From: Streptomyces sp. DT2A-34
Lineage (GTDB): Bacteria; Actinomycetota; Actinomycetes; Streptomycetales; Streptomycetaceae
Length of the DNA stretch: 64,000 nucleotides
Direction of reading: 5' to 3'
NCBI RefSeq assembly: GCF_030499515.1
Contig: NZ_JASTWJ010000001.1
Coordinates: 9,218,001 to 9,282,000 of the forward strand
This document shows positions 46,785-54,724 of this stretch, piece after piece; position 1 is the first letter of the stretch, and the number at the start of each line of letters is the position of its first letter. Below the pieces are notes generated by a model. The model ran no database searches. It was given only the letters and a program-made list of their open reading frames with translations, and was not told the DNA's origin. The position numbers and the translations under genes were made by a program.

Positions 46785-46827
46785 CGTTATGTCGGATTTA
46801 TAAGTGTTTGCGGGATACCGTGCCCGC

Positions 46828-47688
46828 ATGTACTTGAACACTCCGCCACGGAACACGATTCGACTGACGCAGCGGGGCCGTATCGCTCTCATCGCCGCCG
46901 GCGCCGTCGTGGCCGGCGCCGCCGTGGCGGTGCCGCTGCTGACCCTGGGCGAGGAGGAGCCGGCGCGGCCCACCTCGCTGGTGATCCCTGAGGGCTGGCG
47001 CGCGAGCCAGGTGTACGCCGCCGTCGACAAGGCCCTCGCCCTGCCGCCCGGGTCCACCAGGAAGTCCCTCGGCAAGCTCGACCTCAAACTCCCGGGCGAC
47101 GCCGACGGCAACCCCGAGGGCTACCTCTTCCCGGCGACGTACCCACTCGAACAGAACGGTAAGAAGGCGACGCCGGACTCCCTGCTGTCGGCCATGGTCG
47201 ACACCGCCAACAAGAAGTTCGCCGGCGCCCCGATCGCCGCCGGTGCTCAGCGCAACGCCATGAACGTCTATCAGGCGGTCACCATCGCGAGCATCGTCCA
47301 GGCCGAGGCCGGCAGCAAGGCCGACATGGCCAAGGTGGCCCGGGTCATCTTCAACCGGCTCGAACGCGGGATGCCGTTGCAGATGGACTCCACCATCAAC
47401 TACGCGCTCAACCGGTCCACCATCAAAACCACCGACGCCGACACGCGGATCGAGAGCCCCTACAACTCGTACCAGCGCATGGGACTGCCGCCCACCCCGA
47501 TCGATAACCCCGGCGAGGACGCGATGCGCGCCGCGATCAGTCCGGCCCCGGGCGACTGGCTGTACTTCGTCACGGTCAAGCCGGGCGACACCCGCTTCAC
47601 GGCCGACTACGCCGAACACCAGCGCAATGTCGCCGAGTTCAACGCCCAGCAGAAGGCGAGCCCGGCGAGCCCGCAGCCGACGAAGTGA
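46828..47688 (+). CDS. Endolytic transglycosylase MltG/YceG-like protein
   Basis: Membrane-anchored protein of 286 aa with one N-terminal helix (RIALIAAGAVVAGAAVAVPLL). The YceG domain is recognised by EGYLFPATYPL, ASIVQAEAGSKADMAKVARV (catalytic Glu of the family in QAEAG), RLERGMPLQMDSTINYAL and SPYNSYQRMGLPPTPI. MltG enzymes cut nascent glycan strands at the membrane and set their length. It is shorter than chromosomal-core MltG (no long N tail), suggesting a second paralogue. The frame is clear but the ribosome site is weak. Confidence 0.9.
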   Translation: MYLNTPPRNTIRLTQRGRIALIAAGAVVAGAAVAVPLLTLGEEEPARPTSLVIPEGWRASQVYAAVDKALALPPGSTRKSLGKLDLKLPGDADGNPEGYLFPATYPLEQNGKKATPDSLLSAMVDTANKKFAGAPIAAGAQRNAMNVYQAVTIASIVQAEAGSKADMAKVARVIFNRLERGMPLQMDSTINYALNRSTIKTTDADTRIESPYNSYQRMGLPPTPIDNPGEDAMRAAISPAPGDWLYFVTVKPGDTRFTADYAEHQRNVAEFNAQQKASPASPQPTK

Positions 47689-47695
47689 CCGCCGG

Positions 47696-47730
47696 GGCGT
47701 CGGACGGCGACCGGGGCGCCGTCCGACGCC
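47696..47730. terminator. Bidirectional 14-bp-arm hairpin
   Basis: GGCGTCGGACGGCG (47696-47709) and CGCCGTCCGACGCC (47717-47730) pair perfectly around a 7-nt loop. It lies between the converging mltG-like gene (ends 47688) and the monooxygenase remnant (ends 47801) and could stop transcription from either side. Confidence 0.9.
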
Positions 47731-47800
47731 GCAGCCATACGTGCGGCGCCGACCGGTGCCGCATCGGGCGCCCGGCACGCCCTTCTGCAGCGCCGGAACG

Positions 47801-48920
47801 TCACGCCGCCACCCGCTCCTCGGTCAGCAACCGCCTGATGTCCCGTACGGCCGCGTGGCCGGCCCGGTTGGCGCCGATCGTGCTGGCGGAGGGGCCGTAG
47901 CCGATCAGGTGGATGCGGGGGGCGGCGACCGTGCGGGTCCCCTCCAACCGGATCCCGCCGCCCGGCTCGCGCAGGCGCAGTGGGGCCAGATGGTCGATGG
48001 CGGCCCGGAAACCGGTCGCCCACAGGATGACGTCGGCGTCGACGCGCCGCCCGTCCTGCCACTCCACGCCGTCCGGTGTGATCCGGTCGAACATGGGCTG
48101 CCGGTCCAGGATCCCGTCCGCGAGCCCTTGCCGGACGGCGTCGTTGAGGGGCAGCCCCGTGACGGAGACGACGCTCTTCGGCGGCAGCCCCTGCCGGACC
48201 CGCTCCTCGACGAGCGCGACGGCCGCCCGGCCCACCTCCTCGGTGAAGGGTCCCTCGCGGAACACGGGCGGGCGCCGTGTGACCCATGTCGTGGCGGCGG
48301 CGTACCGGGCGACCTCCAGCAGATGCTGGGTGCCGGAGGCGCCCCCGCCCACCACGACGACCCGCTGCCCGGCGAACTCCTCCGGCCCGGGGTACTGCGC
48401 GGTGTGCAACTGCCGTCCCCGGAATGTCCCCTGCCCGGGGTAGCGCGGCCAGAAAGGCCGGTCCCAGGTGCCGGTCGCGTTGATCAGCGCCCGCGTCGAC
48501 CAGGTACCGGCCGAGCTCTCGACCAGCAGAAGCCCGTCCGGCCTCGCGCACGGCGCGCACATCGACGGGCCGCCGCACACGCAGGTCGAAGGCCCGCTCG
48601 TAGCTGTCGAAGTACTCGGCGATGACCTCGGACGCCGCCCGCTCGGGCTCCGCGCCGGTCAGCTCCATGCCGGGCAGCGCGTGCATCCCGTGCACCGTGC
48701 CGTACGTCAGCGAGGGCCACCGGAACCGCCAGGCGCCGCCCGGGCCGGGGGAGTGATCGAGCACCACGAAGTCACGGTCCGGCTCGAAACCGCTGCGCCG
48801 CAGGTGATAGGCGCTGGACAGTCCGGCCTGACCAGCGCCTATGACGACGACGTCGACGACTTCGATCGCCCCGATGGCCTCACTCGCCTCGGCTGCCGCG
48901 ACTGCCTCCATCTTGTTCAC
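47801..48920 (-). pseudogene. Flavin-containing monooxygenase-like protein, frameshifted
   Basis: NAD(P)/FAD-dependent oxygenase of the FMO/Baeyer-Villiger-type fold. The 5' frame holds the FAD Rossmann motif VVIGAGQAGLSSAYHLRRSG and FRWPSLTYGTVHGMHALPG. It loses register at about 48538-48543. The 3' frame continues with DGLLLVESSAGTW, the NADPH motif VVVGGGASGTQHLLEV and WATGFRAAIDHLAPL to the stop at 47801. One extra G in GCCGGAC explains the break: removing it gives EADGLLLVES. Located just downstream of ssuD, it might have taken part in sulfonate metabolism. Start GTG 48920 is uncertain. Confidence 0.82.
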
Positions 48921-48980
48921 GGTTCTACTAACCACCTCGGCGGTGAGGATCTTCCCCGACGGCTCCCGAGATCAGCGAGA

Positions 48981-50138
48981 TCAGCGCCCGCCCGCGACGA
49001 GCAGCGGAACACCGGCCCCGGCGTCGGCTTCCGCGGCCGTACCGCCGAGCAAGCCGCGCGCCGACAGCTCGGGAATCACCCCCTCCCCGAACCAGTACGC
49101 CTCCTCCAGATGCGGATACCCGGACAGCACGAAGTGCTCGACCCCCAGCGCGTGGTACTCCTCGATCCGCTCGGCGACCTCGGCATGGCTCCCGACCAGC
49201 GCGGTCCCCGCACCACCCCGGACCAGACCGACGCCCGCCCAGAGGTTCGGGTAGATCTCCAGATCGTCGCGGGAGCCGCCGTGCAGGGCGAGCATGCGCC
49301 GCTGCCCCACCGACTCGCTGCGCCCGAGCGCCGCCTGCGCCGCCGCGACCGTGTCCGCGTCGAGGTCGTCGAGCAGCCGGTGGGCGGTCGACCAGGCGTC
49401 GGCGGACGAGTCGCGGGAGATGGTGTGCAGCCGGATCCCGAACCTGACCGTACGGCCCTCCCGCTCGGCGAGCGACCGAATCCAGTCGATCTTCTCCTTG
49501 ACCTGCGCGGGCGGTTCGCCCCAGGTCAGATAGACGTCCGCGTGCCGCGCGGCGACCGGCCCGGCCGCCGGCGAGGAGCCGCCGAAGAAGAGCTGCGGCA
49601 CCGGGTCCGGCGGCAGCGCGGTCAGCCCGCCGTCGACCTGGTAGTGGTCGCCATGGAAGTCGTACGGCTCACCGCGCCACACCCCGCGTACGACGGACAG
49701 GAACTCGTCCGTACGGGCGTACCGCTGATCGTGGTCGAGGCGGTCGCCGAAGCGGCGCTGCTCGGCCGAGTCGCCGCCGGTGACGACGTTGAGCAGCAGC
49801 CGCCCGCGCGTGACGCGCTGGTAGGTCGCCGCCATCTGCGCGGCGAGCGTCGGCGAGATCAGACCAGGCCGGAACGCGACCAGGAACTTGAGGCGTTCGG
49901 TGTGCTGGGCGAGGGCCGCGGTGGTCAGCCAGGCGTCCTCGCACCAGGTGCCGGTCGGGGTGAGGACCGCCTCGAAGCCCAACCGCTCGGCGGCCTTGGC
50001 GATCTGGGCCAGGTACTCGATGTCGGGGGCGCGTACGCCGCTCGGCCTCCCGGCCTGGTTGGGCCCGTAGGCGTGCCGGTCCACCAGGGTGCGGCCGTCG
50101 CCGCCGGTAGGCAGGAACCAGTGGAGATGGACGGTCAT
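48981..50138 (-). CDS. ssuD: FMNH2-dependent alkanesulfonate monooxygenase
   Basis: Luciferase-like (LLM) flavin monooxygenase of 385 aa that splits alkanesulfonates into aldehyde and sulfite, using FMNH2 from a partner reductase. Matches include LHWFLPTGGDGRTL at the N terminus, AERLGFEAVLTPTGTWCEDAW, VAFRPGLISPTLAAQMAATY, NVVTGGDSAEQRRFGD and FFGGSSPAAGPVAARHADVYL. It follows ssuA by one base and ends the ssuCBAD operon. No ssuE reductase gene is in the window, so reduced flavin must come from elsewhere. Confidence 0.96.
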   Translation of the reverse strand: MTVHLHWFLPTGGDGRTLVDRHAYGPNQAGRPSGVRAPDIEYLAQIAKAAERLGFEAVLTPTGTWCEDAWLTTAALAQHTERLKFLVAFRPGLISPTLAAQMAATYQRVTRGRLLLNVVTGGDSAEQRRFGDRLDHDQRYARTDEFLSVVRGVWRGEPYDFHGDHYQVDGGLTALPPDPVPQLFFGGSSPAAGPVAARHADVYLTWGEPPAQVKEKIDWIRSLAEREGRTVRFGIRLHTISRDSSADAWSTAHRLLDDLDADTVAAAQAALGRSESVGQRRMLALHGGSRDDLEIYPNLWAGVGLVRGGAGTALVGSHAEVAERIEEYHALGVEHFVLSGYPHLEEAYWFGEGVIPELSARGLLGGTAAEADAGAGVPLLVAGGR

Positions 50139-50139
50139 G

Positions 50140-51165
50140 TCACGAACCTTCCGTGGCGCGGGCCTCGGTGGTGGACGGCGGCAGGTCGCCGTTGTACCGC
50201 GGGTCCACGAAGTCGCCGAAGTCCACCTTCTCCGGGATGAGCTTCAGCTCGGTGAAGGTGTCGGCGATCTCCTGCTCGGAGGCGATGAGGGGCTTGTCGA
50301 CCGCGACCGAGATCCGGGTGGCGTTGGTGCGCTTCACCGAGGCCAGCGCGACGTCGTAGGGCAGCCCGGTGTCCTTGGCCCAGACCTTGGCCCACTCCTC
50401 CTGATGGCCGTTGACCCACGCCGTGGCACGCCGCAGCCGCTCCAGGTAGTCCTTGATCGCGGCGGCCTTCTTCTTGTCCTGGAGGACGGAGGGCGCCGCC
50501 ACCTGGAAGGTGAGGCCGTTGGTGATCCCGTCGCCGGTCGTCAGGACCCTGCCCTGCCTGGCCACGAGCACCTGCGAGGTGTACGGATCCCACACGGCCC
50601 ACGCGTCGACCTCGCCGGCGGTGAACGCGGCCAGGGCGTCGGCGGGCTGCAGGTACTTCACGTCGACGTCGCTCAGACTCAGCCCGGCCGCCTTGAGGGA
50701 CGCGACGAGCTGGTAGTTGGCGGAGGAGCCCTGCGCCACGGCGATCGACTTGCCCTTGAGCTGCTCGGGCTTCGTCAGTTTCGAGTCGTTCGGTACGAGG
50801 ATCGCGTCGCCCTTGGAGGCGCCGTGGAAGGCGGCCACCACCGTGATCTTCGAGCCCGCGCCCGCCGCGAAGACCGGCGGGGTGTTGCCGACACCGCCGA
50901 TGTCGACGGCCTTGGCGTTGACCGCCTCCAGCAGGGGCGGGCCGGAGGAGAAGGTGGACCACTTGATCTTGTAGTCGAGGTTCTTGAGCTCTCCGGCGGC
51001 GCGCAGGATGGCCTCCGAACCACCCTTCTGGTCACCGACGTTGAGGGTGAGGGAGCCCGAGCCGTCGGTGTCGCCGCCGGTCGAGGCCGACGAGCTGCCT
51101 CCGCAGGCGGACAGGAGCAGGGCCAGGGGGAGGAGCAGTGCGGCGGGGACGAGGCGACGTCGCAT
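50140..51165 (-). CDS. ssuA: Sulfonate ABC transporter substrate-binding lipoprotein
   Basis: Periplasmic-type binding protein of 341 aa, anchored by a lipobox (LLLSACGGSS). The NMT1/SsuA fold is seen in TLNVGDQKGGSEAILRAAGE, IKWSTFSSGPPLLEAVNAKA, DIGGVGNTPPVFAAGAG and IAVAQGSSANYQLVA. It delivers aliphatic sulfonates to SsuC/SsuB. Its ATG is at 51165, 104 bp after the ssuB stop; that gap holds only G-rich sequence. Confidence 0.95.
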   Translation of the reverse strand: MRRRLVPAALLLPLALLLSACGGSSSASTGGDTDGSGSLTLNVGDQKGGSEAILRAAGELKNLDYKIKWSTFSSGPPLLEAVNAKAVDIGGVGNTPPVFAAGAGSKITVVAAFHGASKGDAILVPNDSKLTKPEQLKGKSIAVAQGSSANYQLVASLKAAGLSLSDVDVKYLQPADALAAFTAGEVDAWAVWDPYTSQVLVARQGRVLTTGDGITNGLTFQVAAPSVLQDKKKAAAIKDYLERLRRATAWVNGHQEEWAKVWAKDTGLPYDVALASVKRTNATRISVAVDKPLIASEQEIADTFTELKLIPEKVDFGDFVDPRYNGDLPPSTTEARATEGS

Positions 51166-51269
51166 GACGAATCCGTTCTGTGGAACTAAGGGATGGAGGA
51201 AGGGAGTTGGGGGGAGGAGGGCTGGGGGGAGGAAGACTGGGGGAGGGGGGAGGAGGACCGGGGGGGGGC

Positions 51270-52025
51270 TCAGGCTGCTTCGGCGGCGGTGTCGACGCCG
51301 AGGCGCTCCAGCAGGCCGGCGCGCAGTTCCGCGAACCGGGGGTCGGTGATGTCGCGGGGGCGGTCGAGGTCGATGCGCTGCTCGTGCGCGATGACCCCGT
51401 CGTCCATCACGAGGACGCGGTCGGCGAGGAGTACGGCCTCCTCGACGTCGTGCGTGACGAGCAGGACCGCGCAGCCGCGCCGCTGCCACAACTCGCCGAC
51501 CAGGCGCTGGGCCTTGATGCGGGTGAGCGCGTCGAGCGCGCCGAACGGCTCGTCGAGCAGCAGCAGATCGGGCTCGCGGACCAACGCCCTTGCGAGCGAG
51601 GCGCGTTGTGCCTCGCCGCCGGAGAGCGTCTTGGGCCAGGCGTCCGTACGGTGGTCCAGGCCGACCTCCTTGAGGGCGTGCTCGGCGACTGCACGGCCGG
51701 GCTTGCCCGGCAGGCCCAGCAGCACGTTGCGCCATACCTTCTTCCACGGCATCAGTCGCGGTGCCTGGAAGGCGACTGCCTTGCGGCGCGGCACCAGGAC
51801 GGTGCCCTCGATATCGCGGTCGAGGCCGGCGAGGATGCGCAGCAGGGTGGACTTGCCGCAGCCGCTGCGGCCCAGGAGAGCGACGAACTCGCCTGGCCGG
51901 ACGTCGAGTTGAAGCCGGTCGATGACCGCACGCCCGTCGAAGGAGCGGGTCAGCCCCTCGACGTGCACGGCCTGCGTGACCTGTGCGGCCTGGGGACTCA
52001 CCGGCCGGTGAACGTCGGTCGCCAT
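51270..52025 (-). CDS. ssuB: Sulfonate ABC transporter ATP-binding protein
   Basis: ATPase of 251 aa that powers sulfonate import. Walker A LLGRSGCGKSTLLRIL, Q-loop VAFQAPRLMPWKKV, signature TLSGGEAQRASLARAL, Walker B LLLLDEPFGALDA and H-loop VTHDVEEAVLLADRVLVM are all intact. Its start overlaps the 3' end of ssuC by 28 bp, consistent with translational coupling. Confidence 0.96.
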   Translation of the reverse strand: MATDVHRPVSPQAAQVTQAVHVEGLTRSFDGRAVIDRLQLDVRPGEFVALLGRSGCGKSTLLRILAGLDRDIEGTVLVPRRKAVAFQAPRLMPWKKVWRNVLLGLPGKPGRAVAEHALKEVGLDHRTDAWPKTLSGGEAQRASLARALVREPDLLLLDEPFGALDALTRIKAQRLVGELWQRRGCAVLLVTHDVEEAVLLADRVLVMDDGVIAHEQRIDLDRPRDITDPRFAELRAGLLERLGVDTAAEAA

Positions 52026-52879
52026 TGCAGCAGCAGCCTTTCGAGGGAGCGGACGATGAAGTCGGCGAGCAGGCCGAGGAACGCGTAGACGATCAGGCAG
52101 ACCACGATCACGTCGGTCCGCAGGAAGTCCCGTGCCTGCACCATGAGGAACCCGATGCCGGAGTCGGCGTTGACCTGCTCGGCGAAGACGAGCGCGAGCC
52201 AGGCGATGCCGAGCGAGTAGCGCAGGCCGGTCAGGGCACCCGGCAGCGCGCCGGGCAGTACGACGTGCCGCACGAGCCCCCACCTGGACAGCCCGAGGGA
52301 CTCCCCGGCCTCGATCAACTGCGCGTCCACACCGCGGATACCGGCGTAGACGTTGAGGTAGAGCGGGAAGGTCACGCCGAGGGTGATGATGGCGACCTTG
52401 GGCGCCTCGCCGATCCCGAACCAGATGATGAACAGCGGGATGAGCCCGACGAAGGGCACCGTCCGCAGCATCTGCACGGGCGCGTCCACGAGGTCCTCAC
52501 CGATCCGGAACAGGCCCGATACAAGGGCGAGTCCGGTCCCGACGACGGTGCCCAGCGCGAGCCCGGCGGCGACGCGCTGGAGGGAGGTGCCCATGGCCGA
52601 GGGCAGTGAGCCGTCGGCGATCAGATCACCCGCGACCTGGGCGATGCGGCCGGGTGAGGCGAGGACGTCGGGGGTCAACAGGCCTGTGCTGCTGAGCAGT
52701 TGCCACAGGACGAGGAGGAGGGCGGGGCCGGTGGTGCGGCGCAGCCAGCGGGGGACGCGGGTGCGGCGGGAGGAGGTGGGGAGGAGGGGGACGACGTCGA
52801 CGGCGGTCGGGTTCCCAAGGCCGGATTTAAGGGGAATATCCGTCTCGGCAGAGCTGGGTGGGGCATGGCTGATGCTCAT
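51998..52879 (-). CDS. ssuC: Sulfonate ABC transporter permease
   Basis: Membrane component of 293 aa with six helices and the inner-membrane permease signature (GESLGLSRWGLVRHVVLPGALPGALTGLR read in parts: EAGESLGLSRWG, VLPGALPGALTG). First structural gene of the ssu operon. GGAGCACTC-ATG defines the start. About 110 bp upstream lies a 27-codon leader peptide gene on the same strand, which probably controls expression of the whole operon. Confidence 0.95.
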   Translation of the reverse strand: MSISHAPPSSAETDIPLKSGLGNPTAVDVVPLLPTSSRRTRVPRWLRRTTGPALLLVLWQLLSSTGLLTPDVLASPGRIAQVAGDLIADGSLPSAMGTSLQRVAAGLALGTVVGTGLALVSGLFRIGEDLVDAPVQMLRTVPFVGLIPLFIIWFGIGEAPKVAIITLGVTFPLYLNVYAGIRGVDAQLIEAGESLGLSRWGLVRHVVLPGALPGALTGLRYSLGIAWLALVFAEQVNADSGIGFLMVQARDFLRTDVIVVCLIVYAFLGLLADFIVRSLERLLLQWRPTFTGR

Positions 52880-52992
52880 GAGTGCTCCAGGGGGGCGATG
52901 AGCGTTGATGGGGACGCGCTTCGGCGTCGCCGGATCGGATCAGGACCGGGCGGGTACGCGCAGGAAGCGGGGGTGAAGAGAGAAGAGGGGCG

Positions 52993-53076
52993 TCAGCGGC
53001 CGCGACGACACGCGGCGGAGGCCACCCGCAGCAGGTCGATGTGACCGCGCGTGGTGAGCAGGGCTGAACGCAACAT
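52993..53076 (-). CDS. Cysteine-containing leader peptide of the ssu operon
   Basis: A 27-residue peptide, MLRSALLTTRGHIDL followed by LRVASAACRRGR. The HIDLLRVASA-C-R pattern is the one seen in short actinobacterial leader peptides in front of sulfur-assimilation genes. A single Cys codon near the end is placed so that ribosome stalling on low cysteinyl-tRNA could sense sulfur supply. The ATG has no ribosome site, and a promoter -10 box ends seven bases before it, so it is very likely leaderless. It stops 113 bp before ssuC. Mechanism is inferred from related mycobacterial attenuators. Confidence 0.85.
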   Translation of the reverse strand: MLRSALLTTRGHIDLLRVASAACRRGR

Positions 53077-53083
53077 GCCGCTG

Positions 53084-53113
53084 AAAGTAGCCAGATGGTG
53101 CGGCGACGGTCAA
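53084..53113 (-). promoter_or_regulatory. Sigma-70-type promoter of the ssu leader
   Basis: Minus-strand TTGACC (-35, 53113-53108) and TACTTT (-10, 53089-53084) are separated by 18 bp. Seven bases separate the -10 box from the leader ATG, putting the transcription start at or next to the A of ATG. Confidence 0.75.
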
Positions 53114-53209
53114 CGGCGTCTCGCCAAGTGGACCCCGTGTATCACGGCTCGGCCGTCCCGGGCCGTCCCCTGACGCGTGAACTCCGCTGCATGGGCAAGG
53201 ATGGACGAC

Positions 53210-53632
53210 ATGTCAGACGCCTTCACCACCCGAGTTCTGAACGTCGCCTCCGGCTCCTCGGAGAGGGTCGTGGACATCACCCGCGACTGCGAGGCCTTCC
53301 TGCAGGAGGCGGCGGCGGGCCGCGACGGCCTCCTGAACGTCTTCGTGCCGCACGCGACGGCCGGCATCGCCGTCATCGAGACGGGCGCCGGCAGCGACGA
53401 CGACCTCCTGGCCGCCCTGCACACCCTCCTCCCCGCCGACGACCGCTGGCAACACCGCCACGGCAGCCCCGGCCACGGCCGCGACCACGTCCTCCCGGCG
53501 ATCGTCCCGCCCCACGCGACGCTGCCGGTCCTGGGCGGACGGCTGGAGCTCGGGACGTGGCAGTCCGTGTGCCTGGTGGACACGAACCGGGACAACCCCA
53601 ACCGTCAGGTGCGGCTGAGCTTCCTGGGGTGA
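53210..53632 (+). CDS. YjbQ/UPF0047-family protein
   Basis: A 140-aa trimeric-barrel protein. Conserved family residues: GLLNVFVPHATAGIAVIETG, then HRHGSPGHGRDHVLPAIVPP and LELGTWQSVCLVDTNRDNP. YjbQ proteins have been linked to thiamin-phosphate synthase activity, but their main role is uncertain. ATG at 53210 has AAGG nine bases upstream. Divergent from the ssu leader by 134 bp. Confidence 0.93.
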   Translation: MSDAFTTRVLNVASGSSERVVDITRDCEAFLQEAAAGRDGLLNVFVPHATAGIAVIETGAGSDDDLLAALHTLLPADDRWQHRHGSPGHGRDHVLPAIVPPHATLPVLGGRLELGTWQSVCLVDTNRDNPNRQVRLSFLG

Positions 53633-53885
53633 GCAAGATCGTCCTGGGTGTGGCCGCCCAATCTCCGTACCTTGCGTGTTCGAAACGGAGAAGCCTTGCG
53701 CGGTACGGACCTGAACATGATCGAATGCCCCTACGACGGATGCGGGAAGTGCCTGCTCGGCGTGCGACGGCTGTCGCGGATGAAGCCGGCCACGTCTCCG
53801 GGGCGGCAACGCGAGGACGTGCCGACCGCTGCTGCGAGGCCCCTCGATCGAGCCGGTGAGGGCGCCGCAGGATGCCGTTGAGCGG

Positions 53886-54257
53886 TTATGGATCGTGGAC
53901 GGCACCCTCGTGTGGTGGCCGCGGCCGTCGGGAGAAGAGTGCTATCCGACCGCCCTCGACCAGTCGCCGGGCGGCAGCGGGCCCGAACTCTCCCGCGCGC
54001 AGCACGGCAGAGCCTCCTGTCAGCCGATCGGCGCCCCAGTCGTGCAGCGGCTGCCGGGCGTCCCACCCGTACGGAGTGATCAGTATGGGTACGGGCACAC
54101 TTTGCCGTGCCTCCTCACCCAGGCTCCGCCGGTGCGCGAGCGCTTCGAGCGCGGTGAGGACGGCGGCCTCGGTCTTGCCGGTGCCCGGATCGCCGAGGGC
54201 AACGGTCCGTCCGGAGACGAGGAGCGTTCCGAGCCTCTCACCCTGGCATCCAGCCAT
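53886..54257 (-). pseudogene. NACHT-type NTPase fragment
   Basis: A 123-codon minus-strand frame containing a P-loop (GRTVALGDPGTGKTEAAVLT) and a NACHT-like continuation (VPVPILITPYGWDARQPLHD, AAARRLVEGGRIALF). Just where the Walker B block (normally LFLDGLDE) should follow, the frame slips and reads SRRPRPPH, then stops. Neither a full N terminus nor any repeat or effector domain is present. It is read as a remnant of a STAND/NACHT protein, a class often used in signalling and phage defence. It overlaps in register change with the hydrolase remnant upstream. Confidence 0.65.
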
Positions 54258-54709
54258 AGATCGTCGTGACGACTGCCGGTGGTGACGTCAAAGATCGTCC
54301 TGCGGTTGCCGGAATCCTCCACGGCCCCGGCGAACAGCTCCCACATCTCCCCTTCGAGCGGGAACCCGGACGCCGGTACCGGCGAGATGCCGACCACCGA
54401 GCGGACCCGCGAGGGGGCATCCAGCAACATCAGCTGGGCCGCCTTGCCATGGAGTGACCGATGACCGAGAAAGTGTTCCAGTCGAGGTCGTCGGCCGCCG
54501 GCGAGGGCGTCCGCCGCGACCTCCTCCATCGTGTATGCGCCAGGGATATCCATCGCCTCGCCGTACCCACGGCAGTCCACGAACGCGTAACTGAACGCGC
54601 TCCCGTCCAGGTACCGAAGCACGCCAGCGGATGGAACCCGAAACCGCCCTTCCTGCGGCAGACAGATCAACGTGCCCGTCCAGTGACACCCCCGCAGGGG
54701 AAGTGACAC
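54258..54709 (-). pseudogene. Alpha/beta hydrolase remnant with several frameshifts
   Basis: Recognisable hydrolase blocks are spread over two frames: YAFVDCRGYGEAMDIPGAYT, then in another frame DLDWNTFSVIGHSM (nucleophile elbow), then back to KAAQLMLLDAPSRVRSVVGI and SPVPASGFPLEGEMW. Breaks lie near 54491-54502 and 54445-54450. No valid start is seen at the 5' end. The gene is certainly inactive if the sequence is right, and is joined directly to the NACHT fragment, suggesting an old recombination scar. Confidence 0.7.
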
Positions 54710-54724
54710 GCCCGGTTGGGTGTG

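Noticed and set aside
53648..53881. A plus-strand 77-codon frame with ECPYDGCGKCLLG
   Set aside because: The Cys pattern is suggestive of a zinc site, but the frame has no ribosome site, a poor codon profile and lies in a decayed region.
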